DNA of 52,650 bases from Chloroflexota bacterium (lineage in GTDB: Bacteria > Chloroflexota > Limnocylindria > Limnocylindrales > CSP1-4): positions 4,147-56,796 of the forward strand of contig VBGT01000078.1 of NCBI GenBank assembly GCA_005889475.1, written 5' to 3'. Made by a program: the position numbers and the translations under genes. The notes beneath the pieces were generated by a model. It was not told where the DNA came from, did not search any database, and saw only the letters and a list, made by a program, of their open reading frames with translations. Positions 1-8,087 of this stretch are shown here, in pieces. Position 1 is the stretch's first letter; every line of letters starts with the position of its first letter.

Positions 1-641
1 GTCTCCGCGCCGGGGTACCTCAACCCGCTGCTGTTCACCTCGAGTGCGGTCCCGCTCTCGACGATCGCACGCAGCGCGGGCTCCTGGAGGTCGGGCCGCG
101 CGGCCAGGTCCGCCGCAGTGATGTATGGGTGCAGGTAGCGCTTGACGACGTCGAGATGGCCGATCGTGTCGAACAGGCCCGATCGAGCCGCGGCGATGAT
201 CTCGGCGTAGTACGGCGCGACGACCTCGTCGATCGAGCGGCCCTCGACCCAGGCACGGACGCGCGACGGCCAGTACGGCGACTCGGGCCAGTCGTGGACC
301 GAGCCGATCATGTAGTCGTAGCGATGCCGAGCCAGGTGGGCACGGACATCGGCGTCCCAGCGCCAGTTGTAGGTGAGCTCCGCGCCGAACCGGATGGTCA
401 CGCCCTGCTTCGCCCAACGCTCCGCGGCGCCGCGGACGACGCGCTCGCGGTCGTCGTAACGGGAGTACTCGAAGGCCGGGTCGCGCGGGTCGAAGTCCAC
501 GTGGTCGGTGATGCAGATCTCGGGGATGCCCTGCTCGACAGCAAGGGTGGCATAGACGTCGATGGGCACCGAGCTGTCCGGCGACTGGTCGGTATGCAAG
601 TGAGCATCAAGCGGGAAGCCGTCCCCCGGCGTCGCCGTCAC
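1..641 (-). CDS. PHP-domain phosphatase, HisJ-like (3' end outside window)
   Basis: Predicted metal-dependent phosphoesterase of the PHP superfamily, closest in layout to histidinol-phosphatase HisJ/HisK. The 213 residues in the window show the PHP metal motifs: HLH at residues 14-16, TDH at 45-47, a glutamate in GAEL at about 88, a histidine in GSVHDW at about 117 and IGHLD at about 159, then the HisJ-like ALEVNSSGLR block. The GTG start at 641 is chosen because it overlaps the kbl stop (GTGA), so the gene is probably translationally coupled to kbl; the first HxH lies 14 residues in, normal for the family. The C-terminus is beyond base 1. The substrate is not proven: with tdh-kbl as partners it could be a histidinol-phosphatase moved into a threonine operon, or a phosphatase with another small substrate. 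Confidence 0.85.
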   Translation of the reverse strand, partial: MTATPGDGFPLDAHLHTDQSPDSSVPIDVYATLAVEQGIPEICITDHVDFDPRDPAFEYSRYDDRERVVRGAAERWAKQGVTIRFGAELTYNWRWDADVRAHLARHRYDYMIGSVHDWPESPYWPSRVRAWVEGRSIDEVVAPYYAEIIAAARSGLFDTIGHLDVVKRYLHPYITAADLAARPDLQEPALRAIVESGTALEVNSSGLRYPGAE

Positions 642-1867
642 CCGGAGATGATCCCGAGCTCGTTGCCGACCTTGGCGAAGCTTTCGAGCGCCCGGTCGAT
701 GTGCTCGTCGGTCAGCGCGGCGGTCACGATCGTGCGCAGCCGGGCCTGGTCGAGCGCGACGGTCGGGAAGACGACCGAGGTGGCGAAGATCCCTTCCTCG
801 AACAGCCGGCCGGAGAACCGAATGGCGAGCTCCGAGTCGCCCACGATCAAGGGCGTGATGGGGGTTTCGGAGCGGCCGGTGTCGAAGCCGAGCCGTGTCA
901 GCTCGGCCTTGAACCGGCGCGTGCTCGCCCACAGCCGCTCGATCCGCCACGGCTCGTCGAGCATGACCCGGATCGCCTCGCGGCAGGCCGCCGCGTCGGC
1001 CGGCGGGTGCGAGGTCGAGAAGAGGAACGGCCTGGCGCGCTGGATCAGCAGCTCCCGCAGCGCCTGCGTGCTGGCGACATAGCCACCGAGGACACCCATC
1101 GCCTTGGACATCGTGCCGACCTGGATGTCGACGCGGCCGTGGAGCCCGAAGTGGTCGACCGAGCCGCGACCGTTGCGGCCGAGGACGCCCGACGCGTGCG
1201 CGTCGTCGACGAAGACGGCTGCGCCGTACTCCTCCGCGGCCTCGACGATCGCCGGCAGAGGTGCGATGTCGCCGTCCATCGAGAACACGCCATCGGTGAC
1301 GACGAGGACGAGCCGGTACGGGCCTGCGCCGTCTGGGCGACCGTCCGCGGCTGCGGTTTGCAGGAGCTCCCGGAGCGCCGCCACATCCTTGTGCGGATAG
1401 ATCTTCCGGGGCGCCTTCGACAGGCGCATGCCGTCGATGATCGACGCGTGGTTGAGCGCGTCCGAGACGATCAGGTCGGCCTCGCCGGTGATTGTCGGGA
1501 TCACCCCCGTGTTGGCGGTGAAGCCCGACTGGAACGTCAGCACCGCCTCGACTCCCTTGAAGTCGGCGAGCTCGGCCTCCAGCTGCTCGTGCTCGGTCAT
1601 CGTGCCGGCGATGGTCCGAACGGCGCCCGAGCCGACGCCGAACTCGGCTGTTGCCTTCAGCGCGGCTTCTCGCAACCGCGGGTGGTGGGTCAGCCCCAGG
1701 TAGTCATTCGAGGAGAGCGAGATCACCTCGCGCCCGTCGACGACCGTGACCGGCCCCTGCGCCGCGCTCATCACGCGCAGCGGCCGGTACAGGTGCTTCG
1801 CCTTGAGATCGTCGATCTCGTCGGCGATGAACTCCAGCGGGTTCCGGCGCTTGGTGGGTGCCGTCAT
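638..1867 (-). CDS. kbl: Glycine C-acetyltransferase (2-amino-3-ketobutyrate CoA ligase)
   Basis: PLP-dependent alpha-oxoamine synthase that cleaves 2-amino-3-oxobutyrate with CoA to glycine and acetyl-CoA, the second step of threonine degradation. The 409-residue product has the family landmarks: SNDYLG near residue 53, the SGAVRTIAGT block, VDDAHASGVLG, and the PLP lysine K255 in SKAMG. Family length is about 400. I chose ATG 1867 (MTAPTKRR), preceded by GGGGG at a workable distance; an in-frame ATG at 1921 would add 18 residues unlike any KBL N-terminus and has no Shine-Dalgarno sequence. It lies 57 bases after tdh, which makes its substrate, and its stop overlaps the next gene start. The tdh-kbl pairing makes biotin or heme synthase paralogues unlikely. 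Confidence 0.95.
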   Translation of the reverse strand: MTAPTKRRNPLEFIADEIDDLKAKHLYRPLRVMSAAQGPVTVVDGREVISLSSNDYLGLTHHPRLREAALKATAEFGVGSGAVRTIAGTMTEHEQLEAELADFKGVEAVLTFQSGFTANTGVIPTITGEADLIVSDALNHASIIDGMRLSKAPRKIYPHKDVAALRELLQTAAADGRPDGAGPYRLVLVVTDGVFSMDGDIAPLPAIVEAAEEYGAAVFVDDAHASGVLGRNGRGSVDHFGLHGRVDIQVGTMSKAMGVLGGYVASTQALRELLIQRARPFLFSTSHPPADAAACREAIRVMLDEPWRIERLWASTRRFKAELTRLGFDTGRSETPITPLIVGDSELAIRFSGRLFEEGIFATSVVFPTVALDQARLRTIVTAALTDEHIDRALESFAKVGNELGIISG

Positions 1868-1924
1868 CGGTCGTTCCCCCACATCGGGAAATCTATGCCC
1901 ATCCGCGCATACGCGCGGCATCGC

Positions 1925-2953
1925 TCACGCGAGCCAGCTCATGATGACCTTGCCCGAGTCGCCCGACCGCGCCGCGGCGAACGCGGCCTCGAAGTCGCGG
2001 AAGCCGAAGCGGTGCGTGATCGCGGCTGAGATGTCGAGGCCCGACTGGAGCATCACCGTCATCTGATACCAGGTCTCGTACATCTCGCGGCCGTAGATGC
2101 CGCGGAGCGTCAGCTGGTTGAAGACGATCGTGTTGACGTCCAGGGAGATCTCGTCGGTCGGGATGCCCAGGATGGCGATCCGGCCGCCGTGGGCCATGTT
2201 CTCGATGGCCGACCGGAGCGCCGCCTCGACGCCCGACATCTCGAGGGCGATGTCGAAGCCCTCGACCATGCCGAGCTCGGCCTGGACCGCGTGGAGGTCG
2301 CGTTCGAGCGGGTCGACGGCGATCGTCGCGCCCATGCGGATAGCCAGCTCGCGCCGGAACGTATTCGGCTCGCTGACCACGACGTGGCGCGCGCCGGCGT
2401 GCCGCACGACGGCGGTCGCCATGAGCCCGATCGGGCCCGCGCCGGAGACCAGCACATCCTCACCGAGCACCGGGAACGCCAGCGCGGTGTGCACCGCGTT
2501 GCCGAATGGATCGAAGATCGCGGCGACGTCCTCGTCGATGCCCGGCGCGTGGTGCCAGATGTTGGTCATGGGCAGGGCCACGTACTCGGCGAACGCGCCG
2601 TCCCGCCCGACGCCGAGCCCGACGGTGTCGACGCACAGGTGCCGCTGGCCCGCGAGGCAGTGCCGGCACTTGCCGCACACGACATGGCCCTCACCACTGA
2701 CCAGGTCGCCGGGTTTGAAGCCGCTGACGTTCGCGCCGATCTCGACGATGTCCCCGACGAACTCATGGCCGACAACCAGGGGCGGCTGGATCGTGCGCGC
2801 CGCCCAGGGGTCCCAGGCGTCGATGTGGAGGTCCGTCCCGCAGATCCCGGTCTTGTGGACCCGGATCAGGACGTCATTGATGCCGATCGACGGCACCGGC
2901 ACGTCCTGCAGCCGCAGCCCGGGTCCGGCCTCGGCCTTGACCAGTGCGAGCAT
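1925..2953 (-). CDS. tdh: L-threonine 3-dehydrogenase
   Basis: Zinc-dependent medium-chain dehydrogenase that oxidises L-threonine to 2-amino-3-ketobutyrate with NAD. Visible: catalytic zinc ligands C38 (GICGTD) and H63 (GHEF), structural zinc cysteines C93, C96, C99 and C107, and a Rossmann motif GAGPIG near residue 170. At 342 residues it matches family length (about 341). The HIDAWDPWA stretch after C38 is typical of Tdh rather than general alcohol dehydrogenases. It lies directly upstream of kbl on the same strand, the standard threonine-to-glycine operon. The DUF3105 gene ends 44 bases upstream, so tdh may be read from that transcript or from its own promoter; I saw no clear promoter in that gap. 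Confidence 0.95.
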   Translation of the reverse strand: MLALVKAEAGPGLRLQDVPVPSIGINDVLIRVHKTGICGTDLHIDAWDPWAARTIQPPLVVGHEFVGDIVEIGANVSGFKPGDLVSGEGHVVCGKCRHCLAGQRHLCVDTVGLGVGRDGAFAEYVALPMTNIWHHAPGIDEDVAAIFDPFGNAVHTALAFPVLGEDVLVSGAGPIGLMATAVVRHAGARHVVVSEPNTFRRELAIRMGATIAVDPLERDLHAVQAELGMVEGFDIALEMSGVEAALRSAIENMAHGGRIAILGIPTDEISLDVNTIVFNQLTLRGIYGREMYETWYQMTVMLQSGLDISAAITHRFGFRDFEAAFAAARSGDSGKVIMSWLA

Positions 2954-2997
2954 CAGGCCAGGCTCCCGTCAACGCCGCGTTGGCCGGCCGTCGTGGG

Positions 2998-3876
2998 TCA
3001 GCTCGCCGCCGGCGCGGAGCTGGCGGACGGCGCCGGGGCTGCCGAGCCGGCAGGCGTCGTCGGCACCGTGGTGGGCGTCACGGGTACGGAGGTCGGCGTT
3101 GGGCCAGGAGACGACAGCTGCGGACATTGATTCTCGGGGTTGAACCGCTCGGCCCGGGCGGCGTAGAAGTCGAACAGCAGCTTCTCGTCGAGGGTCTGCA
3201 TGGGCAGCACCGTATCCCACACCAGAGCTGCATACGGATAGGGCATGTCGTCGAAGCGGGCGATGACCGGCGTCAGGGCGCCGGGCGGGAAGTGGCAGAT
3301 CGGGCTGTCCGGCCACCTCGCGAGCAGTGACCGGAGCGCAGCCTGGCCGTCGTCGGTGCAGCCGTCGCCGGTGCAGTTGTAGAGGAGCACGATCGCCCCG
3401 TGTTCCATGTTGTGGATCCAGCCCTGGGGGACGGTCTTGTCGTTCGGTCCGTACAGGCCACCCTTGATCGGACCACCCGGCGGCGGGTAATGCCAGCCGC
3501 TGGCCGGCGGGCACCACGTGTACGTGACCTTGGTGCCGACGGCCACGTGGTTGCGACCCATGTCCGGCTCCACGTAGCCCGGCGGTGGCGGGGTCACGGC
3601 GGGAGCGGGGGTTGCCCCCGACGCGACGGGCGCCCGGCTGGGAGCGACGAACGACGGCGCGGGTGTCGGCTCGAACGGGTTCACGCAGGCGTAGGCCGGG
3701 CTCAGGCCAGGCGCGACGAAGCCGACGAAGACGAGCCCGGCGAACACGGCGATGCCGCCAATCCAGAGGAGCAGGTTGCGATAGCGCTCGAGGAAGGTGG
3801 CCCTGCGTGGGGCGGGGCGGCGGGAGCGTCGCACGGCCCGGCTGGCCGGGCTCGGACGACGCGAGGACCTGGTCAA
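2998..3876 (-). CDS. DUF3105 family membrane-anchored protein
   Basis: A 292-residue protein with an Arg-rich cytoplasmic N-terminus, one membrane segment at about residues 34-56, a Pro/Ala/Thr linker, and an extracellular DUF3105 domain. The domain is recognised by SGWHYP at about 130 and the HNMEHGAIVLLYNC block at about 155-168, with conserved histidines that could bind metal. The tail is rich in Pro, Thr, Ser and Ala and probably disordered. The start is TTG at 3876, preceded by GAGG six bases upstream. DUF3105 has no established function, although such genes are common in Actinobacteria and Chloroflexota. It sits 49 bases after the small membrane gene and 44 bases before tdh, so it may share their transcript. 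Confidence 0.85.
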   Translation of the reverse strand: MTRSSRRPSPASRAVRRSRRPAPRRATFLERYRNLLLWIGGIAVFAGLVFVGFVAPGLSPAYACVNPFEPTPAPSFVAPSRAPVASGATPAPAVTPPPPGYVEPDMGRNHVAVGTKVTYTWCPPASGWHYPPPGGPIKGGLYGPNDKTVPQGWIHNMEHGAIVLLYNCTGDGCTDDGQAALRSLLARWPDSPICHFPPGALTPVIARFDDMPYPYAALVWDTVLPMQTLDEKLLFDFYAARAERFNPENQCPQLSSPGPTPTSVPVTPTTVPTTPAGSAAPAPSASSAPAAS

Positions 3877-3925
3877 GGATGGCCTCGTTGGACGTGGAGG
3901 GGGATCGGCGAGGAAGTCTGCCAGA

Positions 3926-4294
3926 TCACGGCTGGTCGAGCCATGCGGCCGCGGCCGGCGTGCGCAGGCCGCGGAAGAGCAGCGCCGCCAGCGCCGCGAG
4001 CAGCACCGCTCCGATGAGCTGGCCGAAAAGCAGGGCCAGCGGGATGGCTGGCAGGGCGAGCGTCGAGAGGCCGAGCGCGAGGCCGCGCGCGGCGGCCTTG
4101 CGCTGCAGGACGACGGTCACGGTGAAGATCGTGTACGCGAGCAGCGCCATGACGACGAGGCCGAGCGGCGTGACGGGCACTGTCTGGGCCTGATCGACGA
4201 CAAAGCCGAGCGACAGCCCGACGCCGGCCAGGATGGCCAGGGCGTAGACGACGAACAGGGCAACGCCCCAGGGCATGCCGCGAAGTGAGGGCAT
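3926..4294 (-). CDS. Small four-TM membrane protein, unknown function
   Basis: A 122-residue hydrophobic protein with four predicted membrane segments: about residues 10-30, 41-62, 70-90 and 92-110. No catalytic or binding motif is visible and I do not recognise the family. It is read away from the LacI gene, so the LacI promoter and tandem operator at 4324-4380 lie in the shared intergenic region just upstream. It is probably cotranscribed with the DUF3105 gene, 49 bases downstream. Codon use matches the neighbours, supporting a real gene, but the function is open. Confidence 0.7.
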   Translation of the reverse strand: MPSLRGMPWGVALFVVYALAILAGVGLSLGFVVDQAQTVPVTPLGLVVMALLAYTIFTVTVVLQRKAAARGLALGLSTLALPAIPLALLFGQLIGAVLLAALAALLFRGLRTPAAAAWLDQP

Positions 4295-4323
4295 CGCCGG
4301 TCATTGTGGAGTCGGTTCGGGTC

Positions 4324-4352
4324 TTGACGCCCGTGGACCCGGAGGCTAGTGT
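4324..4352 (+). promoter_or_regulatory. Candidate promoter of the lacI-type gene
   Basis: TTGACG at 4324-4329, a 17-base spacer, and TAGTGT at 4347-4352 (TAnnnT form). The expected start of transcription, near 4359, falls inside the tandem palindromes at 4355-4380, a layout that fits repression by blocking the promoter. Confidence 0.45.
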
Positions 4353-4354
4353 CA

Positions 4355-4380
4355 CTAAACCGGTTTTCTAAACCGGTTTT
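4355..4380. promoter_or_regulatory. Tandem palindromic operator (two AAACCGGTTT sites)
   Basis: A 13-base unit, CTAAACCGGTTTT, occurs twice back to back (4355-4367 and 4368-4380). Each contains the perfect 10-base palindrome AAACCGGTTT (4357-4366 and 4370-4379), whose central CG and flanking A/T fit LacI-family operators. The centres are 13 bases apart, a little over one helical turn. It lies between a small membrane gene and the LacI gene, so autoregulation is the simplest reading. Confidence 0.7.
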
Positions 4381-4454
4381 CCCGCGAAGCCGTGAGGAGC
4401 CCGCAGGGCTCGCGGAGGTGCCGGCGGTGGGTCATCCGCCGGTGGAGGAGGATC

Positions 4455-5531
4455 TTGGAGCGGCACAGACATCGGCCGCGCATCGCGGACGTCGCGCGGG
4501 AGGCCGGCGTGTCCAAGACGGCCGTGTCGTTCGCGTTCAACAGCCCTGAGCGGCTGTCGGCCGAGACCGCCGTCCGCATCCGCGAGGTGGCCGACACGCT
4601 CGGCTACCGACCGAACCCGGTGGCGCGGATGCTCACCCAGCGCCAGACGATGACCCTCGGCGTGCTCACGCCGCAGGCACTCGCGGTCATCTTCTCAAAC
4701 CCGTTCTTCGCGCTGTTCAGCGAGGGCGTCGCCCACGCCGCCGAGGACCTGGGCTACGAGCTGCATTTCATCTCGCCCCTGCATGGCTCGCTGGCGCTGG
4801 CGATGGGCCGGGCGACGGTCGACGGGGTGGTCGCGATCGGGCTATCGGCCGATCACCCGGAGGTCGGGCAGATCCGTGGCGCCGGCCTGCCGATGGTCCT
4901 GGTCGATTCGGACGACCTGCCCGAGCACAGCTCGGTCATGGTCGACGACGAGGCCGGCGCGCGGGCCGCCGCGGAGCACGTCCTCGGGCTGGGTCATCGC
5001 GACGTGCTGATCATCGCCGTCGAGGGCCCGGAGTCGCCGACGGGCCAGCCCCAGCGCCAGGGCGTCACCGAGCGCCGGTTGCGCGGCTACCAGGCGGCGC
5101 TGGACGCCGCGGGCATCTCGCTGCGCAGCGACCACATCGTCGCCGGCCGGGCGTCGATCGAGGGCGGCGCGTCCGCCTTCCAGCGCGCCTGGGCGGCGGG
5201 CACCCGCCCGACCGCGGTCCTGGCCATGAGCGACGCGATGGCCATCGGCGCCATGCGCGTGGCGCGGGAGCAGGGCCTGCGCATCCCCGACGACATGAGC
5301 GTCGTCGGATTCGACGACATCGACCTCGCCGCCCATGTCGACCCGCCGCTGACGACGGTCCATCAGCCGATCCGTCAGAAGGGCGCCGACGCGGTTCGCC
5401 TCCTCCTCGCCGAGGTGGAGCAGCGAGAGGCATATCGACCCGAGCACCTCCGGCTCGAGACGCGACTCATCGTCCGCGGCTCGACCGGGCCCGCGCCGCG
5501 GGAGCGGCAGGAGGTGACCGGGGCGACGTGA
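4455..5531 (+). CDS. LacI-family transcriptional regulator
   Basis: A 358-residue DNA-binding repressor. An N-terminal LacI HTH (residues about 9-35, RIADVAREAGVSKTAVSFAF) is followed by the hinge (RPNPVARML) and a periplasmic-binding-protein-like effector domain with the usual SVVGFDDIDLA block near the C-terminus. The start is TTG at 4455, placed seven bases after a strong GGAGGAGG; the in-frame ATG at 4392 would add an Arg-rich stretch not seen in LacI proteins. The tandem AAACCGGTTT sites sit just upstream. The next genes encode a maltodextrin-type transporter and amylases, so the inducer is probably a maltooligosaccharide or related glucan sugar; this is inferred from context only. Confidence 0.92.
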   Translation: MERHRHRPRIADVAREAGVSKTAVSFAFNSPERLSAETAVRIREVADTLGYRPNPVARMLTQRQTMTLGVLTPQALAVIFSNPFFALFSEGVAHAAEDLGYELHFISPLHGSLALAMGRATVDGVVAIGLSADHPEVGQIRGAGLPMVLVDSDDLPEHSSVMVDDEAGARAAAEHVLGLGHRDVLIIAVEGPESPTGQPQRQGVTERRLRGYQAALDAAGISLRSDHIVAGRASIEGGASAFQRAWAAGTRPTAVLAMSDAMAIGAMRVAREQGLRIPDDMSVVGFDDIDLAAHVDPPLTTVHQPIRQKGADAVRLLLAEVEQREAYRPEHLRLETRLIVRGSTGPAPRERQEVTGAT

Positions 5532-5628
5532 GGTCGATGCGTGCGCGGCATCGGCGTGGTATCCCTCGCCGCTGCAGTCACCCATAGGGACCGGTCGTCG
5601 ACCGCTCCCACCGGCCTGATCCAGGAGG

Positions 5629-5651
5629 AAGGCCCCGATCGTTGGGGCTTT
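5629..5651 (+). terminator. GC hairpin in the leader of the sugar-binding protein gene
   Basis: Arms 5629-5636 and 5644-5651 (AAGGCCCC / GGGGCTTT, one G-T pair) enclose a 7-base loop and end in three T. It lies after the LacI gene and 31 bases before the binding-protein start. It may end lacI transcription or attenuate read-through. An unused AGGAGGAA sits just before it. The T-run is short, so strength is uncertain. Confidence 0.4.
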
Positions 5652-5681
5652 GCACGACAGACAGAGGAGACGACACAGACA

Positions 5682-6929
5682 ATGAAGAGTCCTATCCGGC
5701 TCGTCGGGCTGCTTGCCACCCTGACCCTCGTGGCCAGCGCGTGTGGGCCGTCCGGCAGCGCCCCGACCACCGGCGCCACCCAGCCAGCGGCAACCCAGGG
5801 CGAGGCATCCACGGGTCCCGCCGCCCTGAGCGGGTCGCTCACGATCTGGGAGGCGTACGGCGCCTCGGGTACGTCCGAGAAGGACGCATTCGACAAGATC
5901 GTCGGGCAGATCAAGGCCGCCAACTCCGGCCTGACCGTGAACGTCCTCGACGTCCCGTTCAACGACCTGTTCAACAAGTTCGAGACGTCCGCGAGCACGG
6001 GCGAGCCCGACATGTACATCGCACCGAACGACAGCCTGCCGAGCGAGGCGCGCAATGGCCTGCTCGCCGACGTCAGCGACCTCGAGGCCACGCTGAAGGG
6101 CGCGCCATACAACACCTCCGACGTCGCCCTCAACGCGGCCATGGTCGACGGGAAGCTCTACGAGATCCCGGAGTCGATGAAGGCCGTCGAGCTCTTCTAT
6201 CGAACCGACCAGCTCGCCACGGCACCCGCGACGACCGCCGACTGGATGACGAATGCAGCCAAGCTCGGCCTCGTCTACGGGGCCAACGGCGGCGGCGCCT
6301 ACTACGAATGGGGCTGGTACAGCACGTTCGGCGGCAAGATCATGGATGACACCGGCAAGTGCGCCGCCACCCAGGGCGGCGTGGCCGATGCCCTCAAGTT
6401 CCTCGCCGACTTCAAGGCGGCCGGTGGGCACCTCTACCAGAACGACGGCGACGCCAAGGCCGACCTGATCTCCGGCAAGATCGGCGGTTTCATCGACGGC
6501 CCGTGGCAGTCGGGTGACCTCAAGACGGCGCTCAAGGACAAGCTCGCCGTGGCGGCCGGGCCCACCGGTCCGAGCGGTGGCACGTGGGCCCCCATGACGG
6601 CGCCGGATGGTTTCTACATCAATGCGGCTTCGCCGAACATCGACCTCGCGAAGCAGTTCGCCCTGCAATTCCTCCTGCCCGCCAACGAGCAGGTCTTCGC
6701 GGACGCCGGCCACCTGCCGGCGAACACGACGCTCCAGCCCAGTGATGCCATTGCCCAGGCGTTCGCGGCTCTCATGCCGTCCGGATTTGCCCGGCCGACG
6801 CTCGCGGCCCTGAACAACTACTGGGGCAACTTCGGTAGCGCCATCGTGGCGGTCGTCGACAAGAAGACCGATGCGACAACGGAAGTGGCCAACGCCTGCT
6901 CCGCCATGGACAAGGCCAACAAGCTCTAG
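5682..6929 (+). CDS. Sugar (maltodextrin-type) ABC transporter substrate-binding lipoprotein
   Basis: A 415-residue extracellular solute-binding protein of family 1 (MalE-like). A signal peptide (MKSPIRLVGLLATLTLVASAC) ends in a lipobox cysteine at residue 21, followed by a Thr/Gly/Ala linker and a mature domain beginning LTIWEAYG. The VDGKLYEIPESMKAVELFYR stretch is typical of maltose/maltodextrin receptors. ATG 5682 is chosen for the signal peptide and the GAGGAGA ribosome site; an ATG at 5541 in frame would add 47 non-signal residues. It is followed by two permeases and two GH13 enzymes, supporting a malto-oligosaccharide substrate. The lipid anchor places it on the outer face of the cytoplasmic membrane. 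Confidence 0.92.
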   Translation: MKSPIRLVGLLATLTLVASACGPSGSAPTTGATQPAATQGEASTGPAALSGSLTIWEAYGASGTSEKDAFDKIVGQIKAANSGLTVNVLDVPFNDLFNKFETSASTGEPDMYIAPNDSLPSEARNGLLADVSDLEATLKGAPYNTSDVALNAAMVDGKLYEIPESMKAVELFYRTDQLATAPATTADWMTNAAKLGLVYGANGGGAYYEWGWYSTFGGKIMDDTGKCAATQGGVADALKFLADFKAAGGHLYQNDGDAKADLISGKIGGFIDGPWQSGDLKTALKDKLAVAAGPTGPSGGTWAPMTAPDGFYINAASPNIDLAKQFALQFLLPANEQVFADAGHLPANTTLQPSDAIAQAFAALMPSGFARPTLAALNNYWGNFGSAIVAVVDKKTDATTEVANACSAMDKANKL

Positions 6930-6962
6930 TCGACCGTCGAGGGCACCGCCCTCGCGTATGCT

Positions 6963-6999
6963 CCGGGGAGGGGAGGCCGGAATGGCTTCTCCTCCCCGG
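6963..6999 (+). promoter_or_regulatory. Long intercistronic hairpin between binding protein and permease genes
   Basis: Arms 6963-6978 and 6984-6999 pair over 16 bases with two G-T pairs around a 5-base loop, with no T-run. It sits between the binding-protein stop and the first permease. Comparable malE-malF hairpins in other bacteria keep the binding-protein mRNA more abundant than the permease mRNA; that role is inferred here. Confidence 0.6.
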
Positions 7000-7049
7000 G
7001 CCGATCTCGAGCGTCACCCACTCGGCAAGGACAGGAGGATCCCGCGCCG

Positions 7050-8072
7050 ATGACCGCCGTTGCGGCCAGCCCCGGAGCCATCGTCCCGGCGCGACCCTCA
7101 CGCTGGCGCCGCGCGCGCGACACGCGCACGGCCTACCTCTTCCTCCTGCCGGCGCTCCTGGTGATGGCCATCATCACCTTCTATCCCCTCGTGTTCCAGG
7201 TCTACATGTCCTTCACGGACTACGGCCTGAAGAACCTCGCGACCAAGGCGCCAGCGCCGGACGTCGTCGGGTTCGACAACTACCTCCGGATCCTGAACAA
7301 CGACATCGTCATCCCGAACTTCGACTTCGTCAGGATCCTCGTCTTCAACCTCTGGTGGGCGTTCTCGAACGTCGTGATCCACGTCGTGCTCGGCGTGGCG
7401 ATCGCGCTCCTGCTGAACGTCCCACGGCTCCGGTTCCGGCGGTTCTGGCGGTCGCTCTACATCCTGCCGGTCATGGTCCCGCCGATCATCGTCGCGACCG
7501 TCTGGCGCAACATGTTCGATCCCCAGAACGGGGCGGTGAACCAGATCCTGAACGGGACGGTCGGCGTGCTGTTCAAGCTGCCGCCGGTCACCCTGGACTG
7601 GCTCAACTACCCGAACCCGATCATCGCCGCCGGGCCGTTCGTCCTGCCGCTCGCATATTTTGGGCTGCTCGCGGCCAATGTCTGGCTCGGCTGGCCGCTC
7701 AACTCGGTCGTCGCGACGGGCGCGCTGCAGGCCATCCCAAGCGAGCTGTACGAGGCGGCGGCGATGGACGGCGCGGGCCCGTGGCAGAAGTTCAAGAACG
7801 TCACGCTGCCGTTCCTCCGACCCGCGATGCTGCCGTTCGCGATCTACGGCTTCGTCGTCACGTTCAACCTGTTCTACCTCTCGTATTTCATGTCGGGCGG
7901 CGGCCCATTCGGCCAGACCGAGCTGCTCGTGACCACCGCCTATCGCCTGGTCGCCGAGCAGAAGCTGTATGGCGTCGCGGCCGCGTTCGCCGTGTTCCAG
8001 TTCTTCATCCTGCTCGCCATCACCCTGATCACCAATCGCCTCGCGAAGGCGACGGCGTCCTTCAACGCCTGA
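7050..8072 (+). CDS. Sugar ABC transporter permease, MalF-type
   Basis: A 340-residue inner-membrane permease of the binding-protein-dependent (BPD_transp_1) family. The first membrane segment is near residues 31-52, followed by an extracellular loop and five more segments. The cytoplasmic EAA loop that contacts the ATPase is at about 232-258 (YEAAAMDGAGPWQKFKNVTLP). The start has AGGAGG upstream. It forms a transporter with the binding protein before it and the second permease 15 bases after it. No ATPase gene lies in the cluster, so a shared MsmX/UgpC-type ATPase elsewhere is expected. There is no large MalF-type periplasmic insertion, so it resembles the Gram-positive-style permeases. Confidence 0.93.
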   Translation: MTAVAASPGAIVPARPSRWRRARDTRTAYLFLLPALLVMAIITFYPLVFQVYMSFTDYGLKNLATKAPAPDVVGFDNYLRILNNDIVIPNFDFVRILVFNLWWAFSNVVIHVVLGVAIALLLNVPRLRFRRFWRSLYILPVMVPPIIVATVWRNMFDPQNGAVNQILNGTVGVLFKLPPVTLDWLNYPNPIIAAGPFVLPLAYFGLLAANVWLGWPLNSVVATGALQAIPSELYEAAAMDGAGPWQKFKNVTLPFLRPAMLPFAIYGFVVTFNLFYLSYFMSGGGPFGQTELLVTTAYRLVAEQKLYGVAAAFAVFQFFILLAITLITNRLAKATASFNA

Positions 8073-8087
8073 GCCGGAGAGAGCCTG

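Noticed and set aside
1867-1921. Upstream ATG 1921 as the kbl start
   Set aside because: Adds 18 residues unlike the family and has no ribosome site; ATG 1867 fits length and spacing.
5541-5681. Upstream ATG for the sugar-binding protein
   Set aside because: It would place 47 polar residues before the signal peptide; ATG 5682 starts directly at the lipoprotein signal with a good ribosome site.
4842-6713. A 623-codon minus-strand frame covering lacI and the sugar-binding gene
   Set aside because: Antisense shadow of two well-recognised genes, common in GC-rich DNA; its composition is Arg/Gly/Ala rich without domains.
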